A DNA stretch of 64,000 bases from Amygdalobacter nucleatus (lineage in GTDB: Bacteria > Bacillota > Clostridia > Saccharofermentanales > Fastidiosipilaceae). The stretch spans positions 1,046,001 through 1,110,000 of the forward strand of contig NZ_JARFNM010000001.1 in the NCBI RefSeq assembly GCF_029167365.1, read 5' to 3'. Positions within the stretch are counted from its first letter, which is position 1; every line of letters begins with the position of its first letter. This document shows, in pieces, positions 33,995 through 43,748 of this stretch. The notes beneath the pieces are model-generated. The model saw only the letters and a program-made list of their open reading frames with translations, searched no databases and was not told where the DNA came from. Both the position numbers and the translations under genes were made by a program.

Positions 33995-34474
33995 TTATAA
34001 TGAGAAGGGCAGTGTATTATCGCTACCCGAGACGTTAAAGAACTCATCACTATCATCCAAATCAAAAGCATCGTTAGCCTGTGGCTTGTTGCTAGCTTGA
34101 CTAACAGCTGGCTGAGGCTTGTTGGCTGTATCGCCACCATAGTTATTATTAGAAGAAGCAACTTTACTCTCTGCAAAGTAAACTTCATCTACAACTATCT
34201 CTGTGATATAACGGCGTTCACCATTCTTATCATAGCTACGGACCTGAATCGAACCGACAGCTACCATCTTCGAGCCTTGCTTAAAATACTTAGCGATAAA
34301 TTCTGCCTGTTGGCGCCAAGCAATCATCGGAATGAAATCCGTCTCTCTTTCGCCATTCTGTGACTTAAAACGACGATCAACCGCCAATGTAAAAGAAACT
34401 ACAGACACACCATTCGGAGTTTGTCTCAGTTCTGGATTTTTAGTTAACCTACCCATCAAAATAGCTTTATTCAT
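33995..34474 (-). CDS. ssb: single-stranded DNA-binding protein
   Basis: 159 residues. The OB-fold domain (MNKAILMGRLTKNPELR through VDEVYFAE) covers the first 110 residues, followed by an Asn/Gln/Ala-rich linker. The C-terminal tip reads SDNTLPFSL. In most SSBs the tail ends in acidic residues plus Ile-Pro-Phe at the very end; here two residues follow the Pro-Phe, and the acidic patch lies earlier (DDSDEFF). GGAGG precedes the ATG at about ten nt. It lies between rpsF and rpsR as is standard. Confidence 0.96.
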   Translation of the reverse strand: MNKAILMGRLTKNPELRQTPNGVSVVSFTLAVDRRFKSQNGERETDFIPMIAWRQQAEFIAKYFKQGSKMVAVGSIQVRSYDKNGERRYITEIVVDEVYFAESKVASSNNNYGGDTANKPQPAVSQASNKPQANDAFDLDDSDEFFNVSGSDNTLPFSL

Positions 34475-34500
34475 GCCGGCTACGCCTCCATTTGTCTTGC

Positions 34501-34791
34501 TTACTTATCTTCACGTACGATGATGAAACGCAAGACTGCTTCATTAATCTTCAACAAACGATCAATCTCTTTCGGATGCTCAAGATTAGCTGTTTGGAAT
34601 TTAACAACATAGTAGAAAGCTTCCTTGTGATCATTGATTTCGTATGCTAAGCGTTGCTTACCGATTGCATCTTTAGAAGTGATTGTTGCATTAGAACTAA
34701 CCAAAGTTTCAATATCTTCAACAGTCTTCTGCAATGTCTCTTCATCCAAAGTTGGAATCAAAGCAAACATCAACTCATAATTACGATCCAT
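34501..34791 (-). CDS. rpsF: 30S ribosomal protein S6
   Basis: 96 residues, standard bS6 (MDRNYELMFALIPTLDEE, then LAYEINDHKEAFYYVVKF). GAGGAGG lies seven nt before the ATG. First gene of rpsF-ssb-rpsR, preceded by a structured leader. Confidence 0.97.
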   Translation of the reverse strand: MDRNYELMFALIPTLDEETLQKTVEDIETLVSSNATITSKDAIGKQRLAYEINDHKEAFYYVVKFQTANLEHPKEIDRLLKINEAVLRFIIVREDK

Positions 34792-34798
34792 GACTTCA

Positions 34799-34852
34799 CC
34801 TCCTCTCGGACTTTGACCTAATAAAAATTAGGTGAGGGCGCCTATGTGGCGC
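34799..34852 (-). ncRNA. probable S6:S18-binding leader of rpsF
   Basis: Minus strand shows a hairpin with ACCTAAT and ATTAGGT arms enclosed by CCTC and GAGG, with CCG in the 3' internal loop, just before the ribosome site. A second stem, GCGCC and GGCGC, lies upstream. A CCG in a bulged hairpin ahead of rpsF is the hallmark of the known S6:S18 autoregulatory leader. Assignment rests on this layout, not on a covariance match. Confidence 0.5.
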
Positions 34853-34865
34853 ATATAACTTGTTT

Positions 34866-34893
34866 AGTATATCAGTTTTAAATAAAATTACAA
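34866..34893 (-). promoter_or_regulatory. promoter of rpsF-ssb-rpsR
   Basis: Minus strand TTGTAA (34893-34888), 16 nt, TATACT (34871-34866), giving a leader of roughly 70 nt that contains the hairpins. Confidence 0.6.
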
Positions 34894-34978
34894 GCAAAAT
34901 CGGGCTCTGCTAATAATTAGTTCAAACTAATTTCAATCTCTCGCCTGTAATTACCTACTAAATATAGGCTATTATAAA

Positions 34979-37114
34979 TTAGCCATTTACATGCACAATA
35001 CTGATCATGAGTTCTGGCTCACGACCTGTCTTTTGTCTGAGATACGATAGTAACTTTTGTCTGAAGCTAACTGAAGCTAAGAAAGTTGGTAGTGGCTTGC
35101 CTGCCTTCTTAGTCTGCTGAATTTGACGAGCAATCATTTTTCTAAAGTTACTTTCAATCTCTTTATCAGTTTCAAAAATAAAGCCAAGTGTTTTCAGTTG
35201 TACATCGCTAGCTAACTCACCATTTTTCATATTAACAGCGAAAGTTAAAGTAATTAAGCCCTTATCAGCTAGGCTATGCCGCTCTTGAATGACTTTGGTA
35301 TTAGCTAAAGTACGCGTACTACCATCAATCAAGACATCATTGCCAAGTACATAACCGGTAATAGCGGCAAAGTCATCTTTGAGTGCTAATACGTCACCGT
35401 TATGCATGATAAAAATATTAGCCCAGTTCTGCCCTAATTCATGTGCCAACTTTGCATGCTCATATAACATATGATATTCACCATGTCCTGGTACAAAGTA
35501 CTTAGGTTGAATGATGGTATGCATCAGTTTAAGTTCTTCTCTGGAAGCATGACCTGAAACGTGTACATCATTTAATTGATTATATATAACATTAGCGCCA
35601 TGCTTATATAATTCATCAATCACCCGTACAACTGAACGTTCGTTACCAGGAATTGGTGATGAACTCAAAATTACCGTATCTCCCTCTTTGAGGCTGATGG
35701 CTGGATGTTCAGAATAAGCAACACGGCTTAAAGCAGCTAACGGCTCACCTTGACTGCCTGTCATGATGAAACAAAGCTCTTCCGGCTTGTATTTATTAAT
35801 TGCTCTTAAATCAATTACTGTATCCTGCTTGACCTTGATATAGCCTAAATCGTAAGCTGCTTGAAAGACACTCTGCATCGATCTGCCTAACAAACAGACT
35901 TTGCGCTTGTAATTTTCAGCAGCCGCCACAACCTGTGCCACACGATCAACGTTACTAGAGAAAGTAGCTACAAAGATGCGGCCCTTTGCCTCTCTAAAAT
36001 AATCATCAAAACAGGCCCCAATTGTCTTCTCTGACATGGTATATCCGCTCTTTGTGGCATTGGTACTTTCACACATATACAATAAAACACCCGCCTTACC
36101 AAGCTCGGCAAAGCGTTGTAAGTCAATAGCTTGTCCATTTATAGGTGTGAAGTCGACTTTAAAGTCACCTGAATGAATAACAGTACCAGCTGGCGTAAAG
36201 ATAGCTAACGAAAAAGCATCCGCAATTGAATGATTAACATGAATATACTCAACTGAAAACTTACCAGCTTTAACTACATCACCACTTTGGCAAGCATGCA
36301 AATCTTGACAAGCTGTCACTAAATTGCGTTCGCGTAATTTCTTCTCAATCAACTTGATAGCAAGTGCTCCAGCATAAATTGGGGCTTGAATTTTCTCCAT
36401 CAACCAGGCAATTGAACCAATATGATCTTCATGGCCATGGGTGATGAATATCGCCTTGACCTTATCTTTGTGTTCATATAGATATTGCATATTAGGCAAG
36501 ACAGAATCGATGCCTGGATGATCTTCAGTTGGGAACTTCACGCCCACATCAACGACAATGATCTCATCACCATACTCATAGCAAGTCAAATTCTTACCAA
36601 TTTCACAAAGTCCGCCCAAAGGAATTACTTTAAGCGCATCTTTCGGTGCCTTAGGTAATTTTTTGCTAATTGATCTTGGTGTCTGTACAGACATCATGCG
36701 CTGAAAACGATTTTCGTAGGTATTGAAATTAGGTTCGCTATCAGCAATTTTCAGGAATTCTAGCTGGGGTGACAAGTTAGGTCGGCGTAATTTTAATTTA
36801 GCACGCTTACTAGCTCTAAGCTTTTCTTTGGAAGGCAGATATTGCTTAGTAATTCTGACGCTATTCATGCGTCCCTGCCTATTTCTACTAATACCGCGTT
36901 TAGGCATGATAACGCTCTGCAATTTAGTTTTAGCAGCCCGCAAAGCCTTACCCAAACTTGATGTTTTATCACTCGAATCAGACTTAGCCTGCTTTTTACT
37001 CATTTGTTTGTTTAACGTTTTTGGACTTTCTTTTTTCGCTTGGGAACTATGTTTTTTGTTGCTTTTTTGCTTCGGAATAGCTCTCTCTTTATTTTTTTCT
37101 GTTGTTTGTGTCAT
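34979..37114 (-). CDS. rnj: ribonuclease J with long basic N-terminal extension
   Basis: 711 residues. RNase J is a metallo-beta-lactamase exo- and endoribonuclease in mRNA decay and rRNA maturation. The core begins near LKVIPLGGLCEIGKNL (about 161) and carries the zinc motif HGHEDHIG, then the beta-CASP region and C-terminal domain, about 550 residues as usual. The first 160 residues are extra: Lys/Arg/Ser-rich, low in complexity and probably disordered, perhaps RNA-binding. The ATG at 37114 follows GGAG by six nt; an ATG four codons earlier overlaps that site. Confidence 0.94.
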   Translation of the reverse strand: MTQTTEKNKERAIPKQKSNKKHSSQAKKESPKTLNKQMSKKQAKSDSSDKTSSLGKALRAAKTKLQSVIMPKRGISRNRQGRMNSVRITKQYLPSKEKLRASKRAKLKLRRPNLSPQLEFLKIADSEPNFNTYENRFQRMMSVQTPRSISKKLPKAPKDALKVIPLGGLCEIGKNLTCYEYGDEIIVVDVGVKFPTEDHPGIDSVLPNMQYLYEHKDKVKAIFITHGHEDHIGSIAWLMEKIQAPIYAGALAIKLIEKKLRERNLVTACQDLHACQSGDVVKAGKFSVEYIHVNHSIADAFSLAIFTPAGTVIHSGDFKVDFTPINGQAIDLQRFAELGKAGVLLYMCESTNATKSGYTMSEKTIGACFDDYFREAKGRIFVATFSSNVDRVAQVVAAAENYKRKVCLLGRSMQSVFQAAYDLGYIKVKQDTVIDLRAINKYKPEELCFIMTGSQGEPLAALSRVAYSEHPAISLKEGDTVILSSSPIPGNERSVVRVIDELYKHGANVIYNQLNDVHVSGHASREELKLMHTIIQPKYFVPGHGEYHMLYEHAKLAHELGQNWANIFIMHNGDVLALKDDFAAITGYVLGNDVLIDGSTRTLANTKVIQERHSLADKGLITLTFAVNMKNGELASDVQLKTLGFIFETDKEIESNFRKMIARQIQQTKKAGKPLPTFLASVSFRQKLLSYLRQKTGREPELMISIVHVNG

Positions 37115-37137
37115 TAAATTCTCCATTTTCTAGCAGT

Positions 37138-37165
37138 TTGACAAGGTTACAAAATTAAATATAAT
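37138..37165 (+). promoter_or_regulatory. consensus promoter of tRNA-Thr
   Basis: TTGACA (37138-37143), 16 nt, TATAAT (37160-37165). Both hexamers are perfect, 19 nt before the tRNA. Confidence 0.85.
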
Positions 37166-37183
37166 GTTTACTAGTGTTATTTT

Positions 37184-37256
<73 letters not shown>

Positions 37257-37290
37257 CTTTTTATACCCAAAAATTTCAATATAAAGTAAT

Positions 37291-37330
37291 GACTAAGTCT
37301 ACACTGATATTTCATCTAGCTGACTTAGCC
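37291..37330. terminator. weak dyad between tRNA-Thr and glgB
   Basis: GACTAAGTC and GACTTAGCC arms (nine pairs with one G-U) around a 22 nt loop, between convergent tRNA-Thr and glgB. No T-run follows in either direction, so terminator function is doubtful. Confidence 0.3.
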
Positions 37331-37367
37331 ATCACACTTCTTCTACTCTTTTCAAAAGCTACTGAAT

Positions 37368-39503
37368 CTAATCAGTTTTAGCTTCGCCTTTGTATTTCAA
37401 AATTAAGACTGACAACGGTGGCAAAGTCAACTCAGTACTAGCATATGGGGCTGTCAATTCTTGTAGTTCAGACATTGCTAAGTCAGGTAAATTGTAATAC
37501 TTTAGCTCTGGATAATGCAAATTCTTCACTTCATCCAAGCTCATAGGTAGCAACCTGCCGTAGTTAGCTTGCTCGTGCAAAAGCTCAAGATATTCTTCCT
37601 TTAACGTAGCTAACGACTTTTGCATCTTAGCATGCTCTTTGGAGAATTTAGCCAATTTCTTGTCAAATTCTTTCTTAGTCTGGGCATAATCCTTAGCAGC
37701 AATATCTTCAGTCAAAGTTGATGTTTGTAAACTCTTAAAATCATCTAAGTTCTGAGAACCGAACCATTCAGAATCGTCTGAATTTAGGATAACGTCATAT
37801 TGACCATAATATGGCAATTCAAGCTTGTAATGCTCCAATACAGCAGGTGTGTTATTGAAAATAAACACAAGCGTATCTTCTTTCTTATTAGCAAAACGAG
37901 CATATGCATAGACAGAATTCTTCGCATCGTTGACCTGTAACCACTTGAAGCCTGACCAGTCATGCTCCTTGGTCCATAAAGCAGGTTCATTGAGATAAAT
38001 ATGGTTCAAGCAACGAATGTAATTATGTAATTTAGCATGATGCTCATATTGCAACAAATGCCAATCCAATTGCTCATTAAAGTTCCATTCGGCAAATTGA
38101 CCTAGCTCATACCCCATGAAGTTCAATTTAGCGCCTGGATGACCAATCTGCCATGCATACAAGGAACGTACACTTGCCATCTGTCGCCACAAGTCACCTT
38201 GCTGACGACCCAAAATAGATTTCTTGCCATGGACAACTTCATCATGTGAAAATGGCAAGACAAAATTCTCACTAAATGCGTAGGTAAGCGAGAATGTCAA
38301 CATATGGTAGTGATAGACACGATAGAGATAATCAAGACTGTAATAGTCTAAAGTATCGTGCATCCAACCCATATTCCACTTATGTGTAAAGCCTAATCCG
38401 CCTTCTTGAGCACTCTTAGTAATACCAGGATAAGCTGTTGATTCCTCAGCGATCAACAAACAATATGGATAACGATCACGCAAAATGGAATTAACGCGCC
38501 TTAAGAATTCAATAGCTTCAAGGTTCTCGTTGCCGCCATAAATATTACGGACACTACCATTTGGCTTATCAAAGTCTAGGTATAACATAGCTGAAACAGC
38601 ATCAACTCTGATACCATCGCCATGGAACTCTTTGATCCAGAAATTAGCTGAAGAAATCAGGAAGCTATGGACTTCACGTTTAGCGAAATCAAAGATGTAT
38701 GTACCCCAACTTGGCTGTTCACCTTTAAGCGCATCAGCATATTCAAATTGCGGTGTACCATCAAAGCGCGCTAAGCCTACTTCATTCTTAGGGAAATGTG
38801 CTGGCACCCAGTCAAAGATAACTTTAATGCCCTTTTGGTGCAGGCAATCAACCAAATACTTCAAGTCATTCGGTGTACCGTAACGAGATGTAGCAGCAAA
38901 ATAGCCAGTTACTTGATAGCCCCAAGAAGCATCCAATGGATATTCCGTAACAGGCATGAACTCAACTGCATTGTAGCCCATCTCTTGCACATACTCAGGT
39001 AAACGCTGTGCTAAATCACGATAGCTATAAAAATTGCCATCCCAGTGCTTCATCCAACTACCGATATTAAGTTCATAAATGTTCAAAGGTTGAGCGGCCA
39101 AAGCGTCCTTACGATTCTTACAAAAATCAGCGTCATTCCACTGATAATCATCTTCACCAGATAAAATCGTAGCCGTGCCAGGTCTCTCTTCAAAATGGAA
39201 TCCAAATGGGTCACTCTTGTCAACCCAATTGCCATTCTGTTGTTGCACACAATATTTATATCGTGTCCAAGGAGCTAGATTAGGAATAAACAAAGAGAAA
39301 ATCCCAGTTGCCCAATCTTTGTGCATGAAATATTCAAATTTGTTCCAACCATTAAACGAGCCAAAAACTGTAACTTGTTGTGCATTAGGTGCCCACACGC
39401 GAAAATTATAACCATCCTGGTCATTCTCACGGCTCTTATGTGCACCTAGGAAATTGTAACTTTCAAAGTTTTCCCCAATATTAAACAAATAAGCTTGATC
39501 CAT
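37368..39503 (-). CDS. glgB: 1,4-alpha-glucan branching enzyme (GH13) with C-terminal insertion
   Basis: 711 residues. It introduces alpha-1,6 branches into glycogen. A CBM48-like N-terminal domain (YNFRVWAPNAQQVTVFGSFN) precedes the GH13 barrel. Catalytic residues are the Asp in GIRVDAVSAMLY, the Glu in AEESTAYP and the Asp in PFSHDEVVHGK. The C-terminal beta domain has an extra charged, coiled-coil-like segment of about 75-80 residues (near 595-670) between WFGSQN and the closing LPPLSVLIL. I choose the ATG at 39503 with GGTGAG upstream. No other glycogen gene is in the window. Confidence 0.94.
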   Translation of the reverse strand: MDQAYLFNIGENFESYNFLGAHKSRENDQDGYNFRVWAPNAQQVTVFGSFNGWNKFEYFMHKDWATGIFSLFIPNLAPWTRYKYCVQQQNGNWVDKSDPFGFHFEERPGTATILSGEDDYQWNDADFCKNRKDALAAQPLNIYELNIGSWMKHWDGNFYSYRDLAQRLPEYVQEMGYNAVEFMPVTEYPLDASWGYQVTGYFAATSRYGTPNDLKYLVDCLHQKGIKVIFDWVPAHFPKNEVGLARFDGTPQFEYADALKGEQPSWGTYIFDFAKREVHSFLISSANFWIKEFHGDGIRVDAVSAMLYLDFDKPNGSVRNIYGGNENLEAIEFLRRVNSILRDRYPYCLLIAEESTAYPGITKSAQEGGLGFTHKWNMGWMHDTLDYYSLDYLYRVYHYHMLTFSLTYAFSENFVLPFSHDEVVHGKKSILGRQQGDLWRQMASVRSLYAWQIGHPGAKLNFMGYELGQFAEWNFNEQLDWHLLQYEHHAKLHNYIRCLNHIYLNEPALWTKEHDWSGFKWLQVNDAKNSVYAYARFANKKEDTLVFIFNNTPAVLEHYKLELPYYGQYDVILNSDDSEWFGSQNLDDFKSLQTSTLTEDIAAKDYAQTKKEFDKKLAKFSKEHAKMQKSLATLKEEYLELLHEQANYGRLLPMSLDEVKNLHYPELKYYNLPDLAMSELQELTAPYASTELTLPPLSVLILKYKGEAKTD

Positions 39504-39537
39504 AAGCTTCTCACCACCCAAGCAGGAATTTAATACA

Positions 39538-39546
39538 ATTATAGCA
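39538..39546 (-). promoter_or_regulatory. extended -10 promoter of glgB
   Basis: Minus strand TGCTATAAT, a perfect extended -10, about 35 nt before the start and right after the terminator of the YitT-like gene. Confidence 0.5.
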
Positions 39547-39555
39547 GATTGACTA

Positions 39556-39590
39556 TAAAAACAAACAGCCTACGCAAGCGCAGGCTGTTA
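39556..39590 (-). terminator. terminator of the YitT-like gene
   Basis: Minus strand AACAGCCTGCG, tight loop, GCGTAGGCTGTT, then TGTTTTT. Confidence 0.88.
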
Positions 39591-39616
39591 AATTGAGTAA
39601 TAAAAAATTAATATTT

Positions 39617-40693
39617 TTAATGGATATTTTCCTTAAAGCCTTTACCCAAAATCTCATTGGTTGATGTCAACAAAATGAATGCATGCTCATCGAGTTTACG
39701 AATCTGCCGCATCATCGACCCAGCTTGATAAGGACTTACAGCACAAATAAATACTGACTGCTCCTGGCCAGTAAAGTAGCCTTCAGCTTTCATACGCGTA
39801 GCACCACGATGCATAACTAACGTAATATAGTCGCCGATAATACCTGGTTTAGTAGTCACGATGATGAAGTATTTGGACAAGGTCAACTGATTCATAACTG
39901 TATCGATAACTGAGCCCCGTGCCAACATACCCAAAATTGACAAGAGAACTGTCTGAATATCAAAGACTAAGAATGAGCTAAAAGTGATGAAGAAGTCAGA
40001 ATAAACTAAGGCACTACCAATATTAATGCTGCTGTAGCGTTTCAAAAGCATAGCTAAAACGTCAGTGCCACCAGACGAGCCATTAGCATAAAACAACAGT
40101 GAGCCACCAATTGAAGGTAAAAGCACTGCAAAGCTTAATTCCAATAACGGTTGGTTAGTCAGTGGATGTTGCAAATAAAAATACTTCTTGTAGATAACAA
40201 TAAGTATATTCATAAGCAAAGTTGAATAAGTTGTGCGGAAGCCAAAGCTGCGGCCAAGGAAAATATAACCGATAGCTAAGAAGAGCAAATTCAACACAAT
40301 TGTCGTCGCCTCAGCTGAAATACTAGGCACTAATTTGGCAAACACAACTGAAAAACCAGTCACACCGCCCATAGCAAAATTGTTCGGGAACTTAAAGAAA
40401 CAAACGCCAATGGTCATAATCAAAGTGCCGAGATTGATTAAGGCATAATCTTTGATTAACTCTTTACGCTTTTTAGCTTTATCAGGTTCGTTAATTTTCA
40501 CGCCCTGACCACGTAAGTAATTTAAGAAACTATTGAACGATAATTTATGCCCAGCTTTTTCGCCATCTTTAGCGTACTTCGAGCGTAAACTGCTGTAAGC
40601 TGGTTTTTTCTCGTTTAGGTTCTCTTTGATCTTAGCAACGACTTGATCAGCATCGCTCGCACATAAGCGACAATCACGATTGAAATTATCCAC
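39617..40693 (-). CDS. YitT/DUF161 family membrane protein
   Basis: 358 residues. Five or six transmembrane helices (about 85-285) carry the family motifs FPNNFAMGGVTGFSVVF and NGSSGGTDVLAMLLKR. A C-terminal cytoplasmic DUF2179 domain follows (TTKPGIIGDYI and HRGATRMKAEGYFTG). Transport function is suspected but unproven. The first 80 residues form a soluble, charged extension with two Cys (CRLC) not usual in the family. I choose GTG at 40693, eight nt after AAGGAG. It follows the opp operon past a terminator. Confidence 0.88.
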   Translation of the reverse strand: MDNFNRDCRLCASDADQVVAKIKENLNEKKPAYSSLRSKYAKDGEKAGHKLSFNSFLNYLRGQGVKINEPDKAKKRKELIKDYALINLGTLIMTIGVCFFKFPNNFAMGGVTGFSVVFAKLVPSISAEATTIVLNLLFLAIGYIFLGRSFGFRTTYSTLLMNILIVIYKKYFYLQHPLTNQPLLELSFAVLLPSIGGSLLFYANGSSGGTDVLAMLLKRYSSINIGSALVYSDFFITFSSFLVFDIQTVLLSILGMLARGSVIDTVMNQLTLSKYFIIVTTKPGIIGDYITLVMHRGATRMKAEGYFTGQEQSVFICAVSPYQAGSMMRQIRKLDEHAFILLTSTNEILGKGFKENIH

Positions 40694-40711
40694 TTTGTTC
40701 TCCTTCGACAA

Positions 40712-40748
40712 GTAAAAAATCTGTTGCCAAAATTGTCAACAGATTTTA
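40712..40748 (-). terminator. terminator of the opp operon
   Basis: Minus strand AAAATCTGTTG, loop, CAACAGATTTT, then TT. It ends about 20 nt before the YitT-like start, so some read-through is likely. Confidence 0.75.
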
Positions 40749-40770
40749 AACACAGCAAAACAAATATTAG

Positions 40771-41739
40771 TTATTTTTGCCGTTCCTTCTCCATGGCTTG
40801 TAATTTCACTTCATACTCAGCCATCTCACGATCATTAGCAAACACTAAATGATTCTCTCTAATATGCCGTAACTTAGGTTTCTCACCAGAAAAGTCACGT
40901 CCCTCTTCATCATACACAACAAGCTCTTTGGACTTCTCAATTCTTGGATCAGGCATTGGCACAGATTGCAAAAGTGAACGTGTGTATGGATGTAAAGGAT
41001 ATGCAAACAATTCTTCAGTTGGTGCAATCTCAACAATTCTGCCCTTGAAAATAACCGCAATCCGATCACTGAAGTAACGCACAACTGATAAGTCATGGGC
41101 GATAAAGAGATAGGTCAAGCCTTTCTCGCGCTTGAACTTGTTCATAAAGTTCAAAATCTGAGCACGAATTGAAACGTCCAAGGCTGAAATTGGCTCATCG
41201 GCAATGATGAAATCAGGTTCCATAACCATCGCACGGGCAATACCAACACGCTGTCTTTGACCACCTGAAAATTCATGTGGATAACGTGACTTATGTTCAG
41301 GTAACAAGCCAACAGTTTTAAGTGCTTCATCAACCTTACGGCTACGCTCCTCCTTGTCTTTGTAAAGCTTGAAGTTATCCAAGCCCTCAGCAACACAGTA
41401 GTCGATTGTCGCACGCTCATTCAATGAAGCTGCTGGATCTTGATAAATCATCTGAATTTCACGCACAAGTCTATGTCTATCTTGCTTTGACAACTTACCA
41501 TTGATTTTTTGACCCTTGTAGATAATATCGCCATCTGAAGTTTCATTTAGACCAATGATTGCTCGGCCAATTGTCGTCTTACCAGAGCCTGACTCACCAA
41601 CCAAGGAAAACGTCTCGCCACGGTAAATTTGGAAATTACAGTCTTTAACAGCTCTAAATCTTTTTTTATTGTTAGTGAAAGTAACTTCAAGATGTTTAAC
41701 ATCTAATAATACTTCTCTCTCGCCATTAGTCTCGCTCAC
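40771..41739 (-). CDS. oppF: oligopeptide ABC transporter ATP-binding protein OppF
   Basis: 322 residues. Cytoplasmic ATPase that pairs with OppD to drive peptide import. Walker [11 protein letters not shown]-loop and signature [14 protein letters not shown], Walker [14 protein letters not shown] and switch His AHDLSVV are present. The oligopeptide-type C-terminal region ([15 protein letters not shown]) follows. The start is GTG with AAGGAGG eight nt upstream; it overlaps oppD by 14 bases. The gene order oppA-B-C-D-F is complete. Confidence 0.95.
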   Translation of the reverse strand: MSETNGEREVLLDVKHLEVTFTNNKKRFRAVKDCNFQIYRGETFSLVGESGSGKTTIGRAIIGLNETSDGDIIYKGQKINGKLSKQDRHRLVREIQMIYQDPAASLNERATIDYCVAEGLDNFKLYKDKEERSRKVDEALKTVGLLPEHKSRYPHEFSGGQRQRVGIARAMVMEPDFIIADEPISALDVSIRAQILNFMNKFKREKGLTYLFIAHDLSVVRYFSDRIAVIFKGRIVEIAPTEELFAYPLHPYTRSLLQSVPMPDPRIEKSKELVVYDEEGRDFSGEKPKLRHIRENHLVFANDREMAEYEVKLQAMEKERQK

Positions 41740-42799
41740 TGTAAACGCCTCCTTTTGATGTCAGATTCACCATTTTCTCATGTAAATTACGAATTAATTC
41801 TGGCTTTTCCACCTTTGGTGCTCGCTCATCTAGGAGCCAAGTCTTAGCAAAGTGCGTTTCTGAGACTTGGAACATAGGTGGTTCCTCTTCAAAGTCAATC
41901 TCCATCGCATAATTACTACGTGGGGCAAATGCATCACCTTTAATCTTGTTGAACAATGAAGGAGGTGTACCTTTGATAGCAAAGAGTTCATCTTCCTTTT
42001 CGCCTAACTGTGGCAATGAAGATAAGAGGCCCCATGTATATGGATGACGTGAATCATAGAAGACTTCCTCAACCGTACCATATTCAACCAACTGACCAGC
42101 ATACATAACAGCAACTGTATCAGCAACGTTAGCAACAACACCCAAGTCATGTGTAATGTAAATAGTTGTGAACTTGTATTCCTCTGCCAAATCCTTAATC
42201 AAAGCGATAATCTGAGCTTGAATTGTAACATCCAAAGCAGTTGTTGGTTCATCACAAATCAAAATACGTGGACGGCAAGCTAGTGCAATTGCAATAACAA
42301 TTCTCTGACGCATACCACCAGAATACATGAACGGATATTCATCATAACGCTTCTCAGCATTCTTGATACCAACACGCTGCATCAACTCAATTGCCAACTT
42401 TTTAGCTTCAGCTGGAGTCTTGTTCTGATGCTTAATGATAACTTCTGAAATTTGGTAGCCAATAGTTCTAACTGGGTTCAATGATGTCATTGGATCTTGG
42501 AAAATCGTGGCAATTTTCTTACCTCTAATTTTCTCCCATTCAGCATCCTTCTTTAGCTTAGCAATGTCCTCACCCTCAAAGATGATTGAACCTTTGGAAA
42601 TCATACCGTTGATGTCAAGCATACCGGTGAATGTTTTGGTGAAAACGGACTTACCGGAACCAGATTCACCAACGATAGCTACGACTTTACCTTCTTCAAA
42701 ATCAAAGGAGATATTACGGATAGCTGTCAATACGCGGTCACGAACTCTGAATTTAACTTCCAAATCTTTAACTGACAAAATAATATTTTTTTCGCTCAT
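41726..42799 (-). CDS. oppD: oligopeptide ABC transporter ATP-binding protein OppD
   Basis: 357 residues. Partner ATPase of OppF. Walker [10 protein letters not shown], signature [15 protein letters not shown], Walker [14 protein letters not shown] and switch His THDLGVV. The C-terminal oligopeptide/dipeptide extension contains [13 protein letters not shown], but I do not see the Cys cluster that often binds iron-sulfur in this region. GTAAGGAG precedes the ATG. Confidence 0.95.
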   Translation of the reverse strand: MSEKNIILSVKDLEVKFRVRDRVLTAIRNISFDFEEGKVVAIVGESGSGKSVFTKTFTGMLDINGMISKGSIIFEGEDIAKLKKDAEWEKIRGKKIATIFQDPMTSLNPVRTIGYQISEVIIKHQNKTPAEAKKLAIELMQRVGIKNAEKRYDEYPFMYSGGMRQRIVIAIALACRPRILICDEPTTALDVTIQAQIIALIKDLAEEYKFTTIYITHDLGVVANVADTVAVMYAGQLVEYGTVEEVFYDSRHPYTWGLLSSLPQLGEKEDELFAIKGTPPSLFNKIKGDAFAPRSNYAMEIDFEEEPPMFQVSETHFAKTWLLDERAPKVEKPELIRNLHEKMVNLTSKGGVYSERD

Positions 42800-42809
42800 A
42801 GCCTACTCC

Positions 42810-43745
42810 TTACACCATGTGGTTACGTGGATCACTGGCGTCAGCCAATGTCTGACCAACTATGTACAGAGAAACTGAAATCAAAGCTGTCAAACAAACT
42901 GGGATCAAGAACAAATATGGTGCAGATTGCATGTACAGTGAATGTTCTTGCACAATACGGCCTAATGAAGCCTCAGCTTGGGTAAGACCAACACCGATAA
43001 AGCTCAAGAAAACTTCATATGAGATGAAGGAAGGTATATCACGGGAAAGAGATGTTACCAATACAGAGACCAGATAAGGCAAGATGTTATGCATAACAAT
43101 CTTTGTCGTGGAAGAACCTAATGTTCTTGATGCTAAGTTGTACTCACGGTCACGAATTATCATAACCTGCACACGAATGAAGTAAGCAACACCAATCCAA
43201 GATGTAACAGACAAGGCAAATATTAACTGTGGAATACCAGCACCAGCTACGAATGCGATAACCATGACGATCAAGGTAAATGGCACGTTTGAAATAACGT
43301 TGTAAACCTGAATCATCACTTTATCAACTCGCTTGGAGAAGCCCCAGAACATACCAACGATAACACCGATAACGTTCGTAATAATCGTTGCACTAAAAGC
43401 GATGAACAAGCTCGTTCTAGCACCGGCCCAAAGCATAGCGAAACAATCACGGCCGACATCATCTGTACCAAACAAATATTTGGAATTAGGTGTAATGAAG
43501 TGCATGCTACGGTCATTAATGTAACGTTGATCCAAATGATCATAGTGTGAAATCATTGGATGAATGATTGACGTCAAGATAATCGCAATAACAATAAGCG
43601 ACATGAAAATAGCTAACTTGGAAGAAAAGAACTTACGGAAAACACTCTTCCAATAAGAATATTCCGGAGCAGCAATCTTTTCAGAAATCGAATCATCGAC
43701 TTTGACAAATTTAAATTTATTCTCTAAATTCTTTTGCTCAGTCAT
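42810..43745 (-). CDS. oppC: oligopeptide ABC transporter permease OppC
   Basis: 311 residues. Inner-membrane permease with about six helices. An N-terminal cytoplasmic leader with the OppC-type PEYSYWKSVFRKFFSSKLA precedes the first helix. GTDDVGRDCFAMLWAGARTSL is the family signature and EVFLSFIGVGL is part of the coupling region. GGAG precedes the ATG; it starts three nt after oppB. Confidence 0.94.
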   Translation of the reverse strand: MTEQKNLENKFKFVKVDDSISEKIAAPEYSYWKSVFRKFFSSKLAIFMSLIVIAIILTSIIHPMISHYDHLDQRYINDRSMHFITPNSKYLFGTDDVGRDCFAMLWAGARTSLFIAFSATIITNVIGVIVGMFWGFSKRVDKVMIQVYNVISNVPFTLIVMVIAFVAGAGIPQLIFALSVTSWIGVAYFIRVQVMIIRDREYNLASRTLGSSTTKIVMHNILPYLVSVLVTSLSRDIPSFISYEVFLSFIGVGLTQAEASLGRIVQEHSLYMQSAPYLFLIPVCLTALISVSLYIVGQTLADASDPRNHMV

Positions 43746-43748
43746 GGC

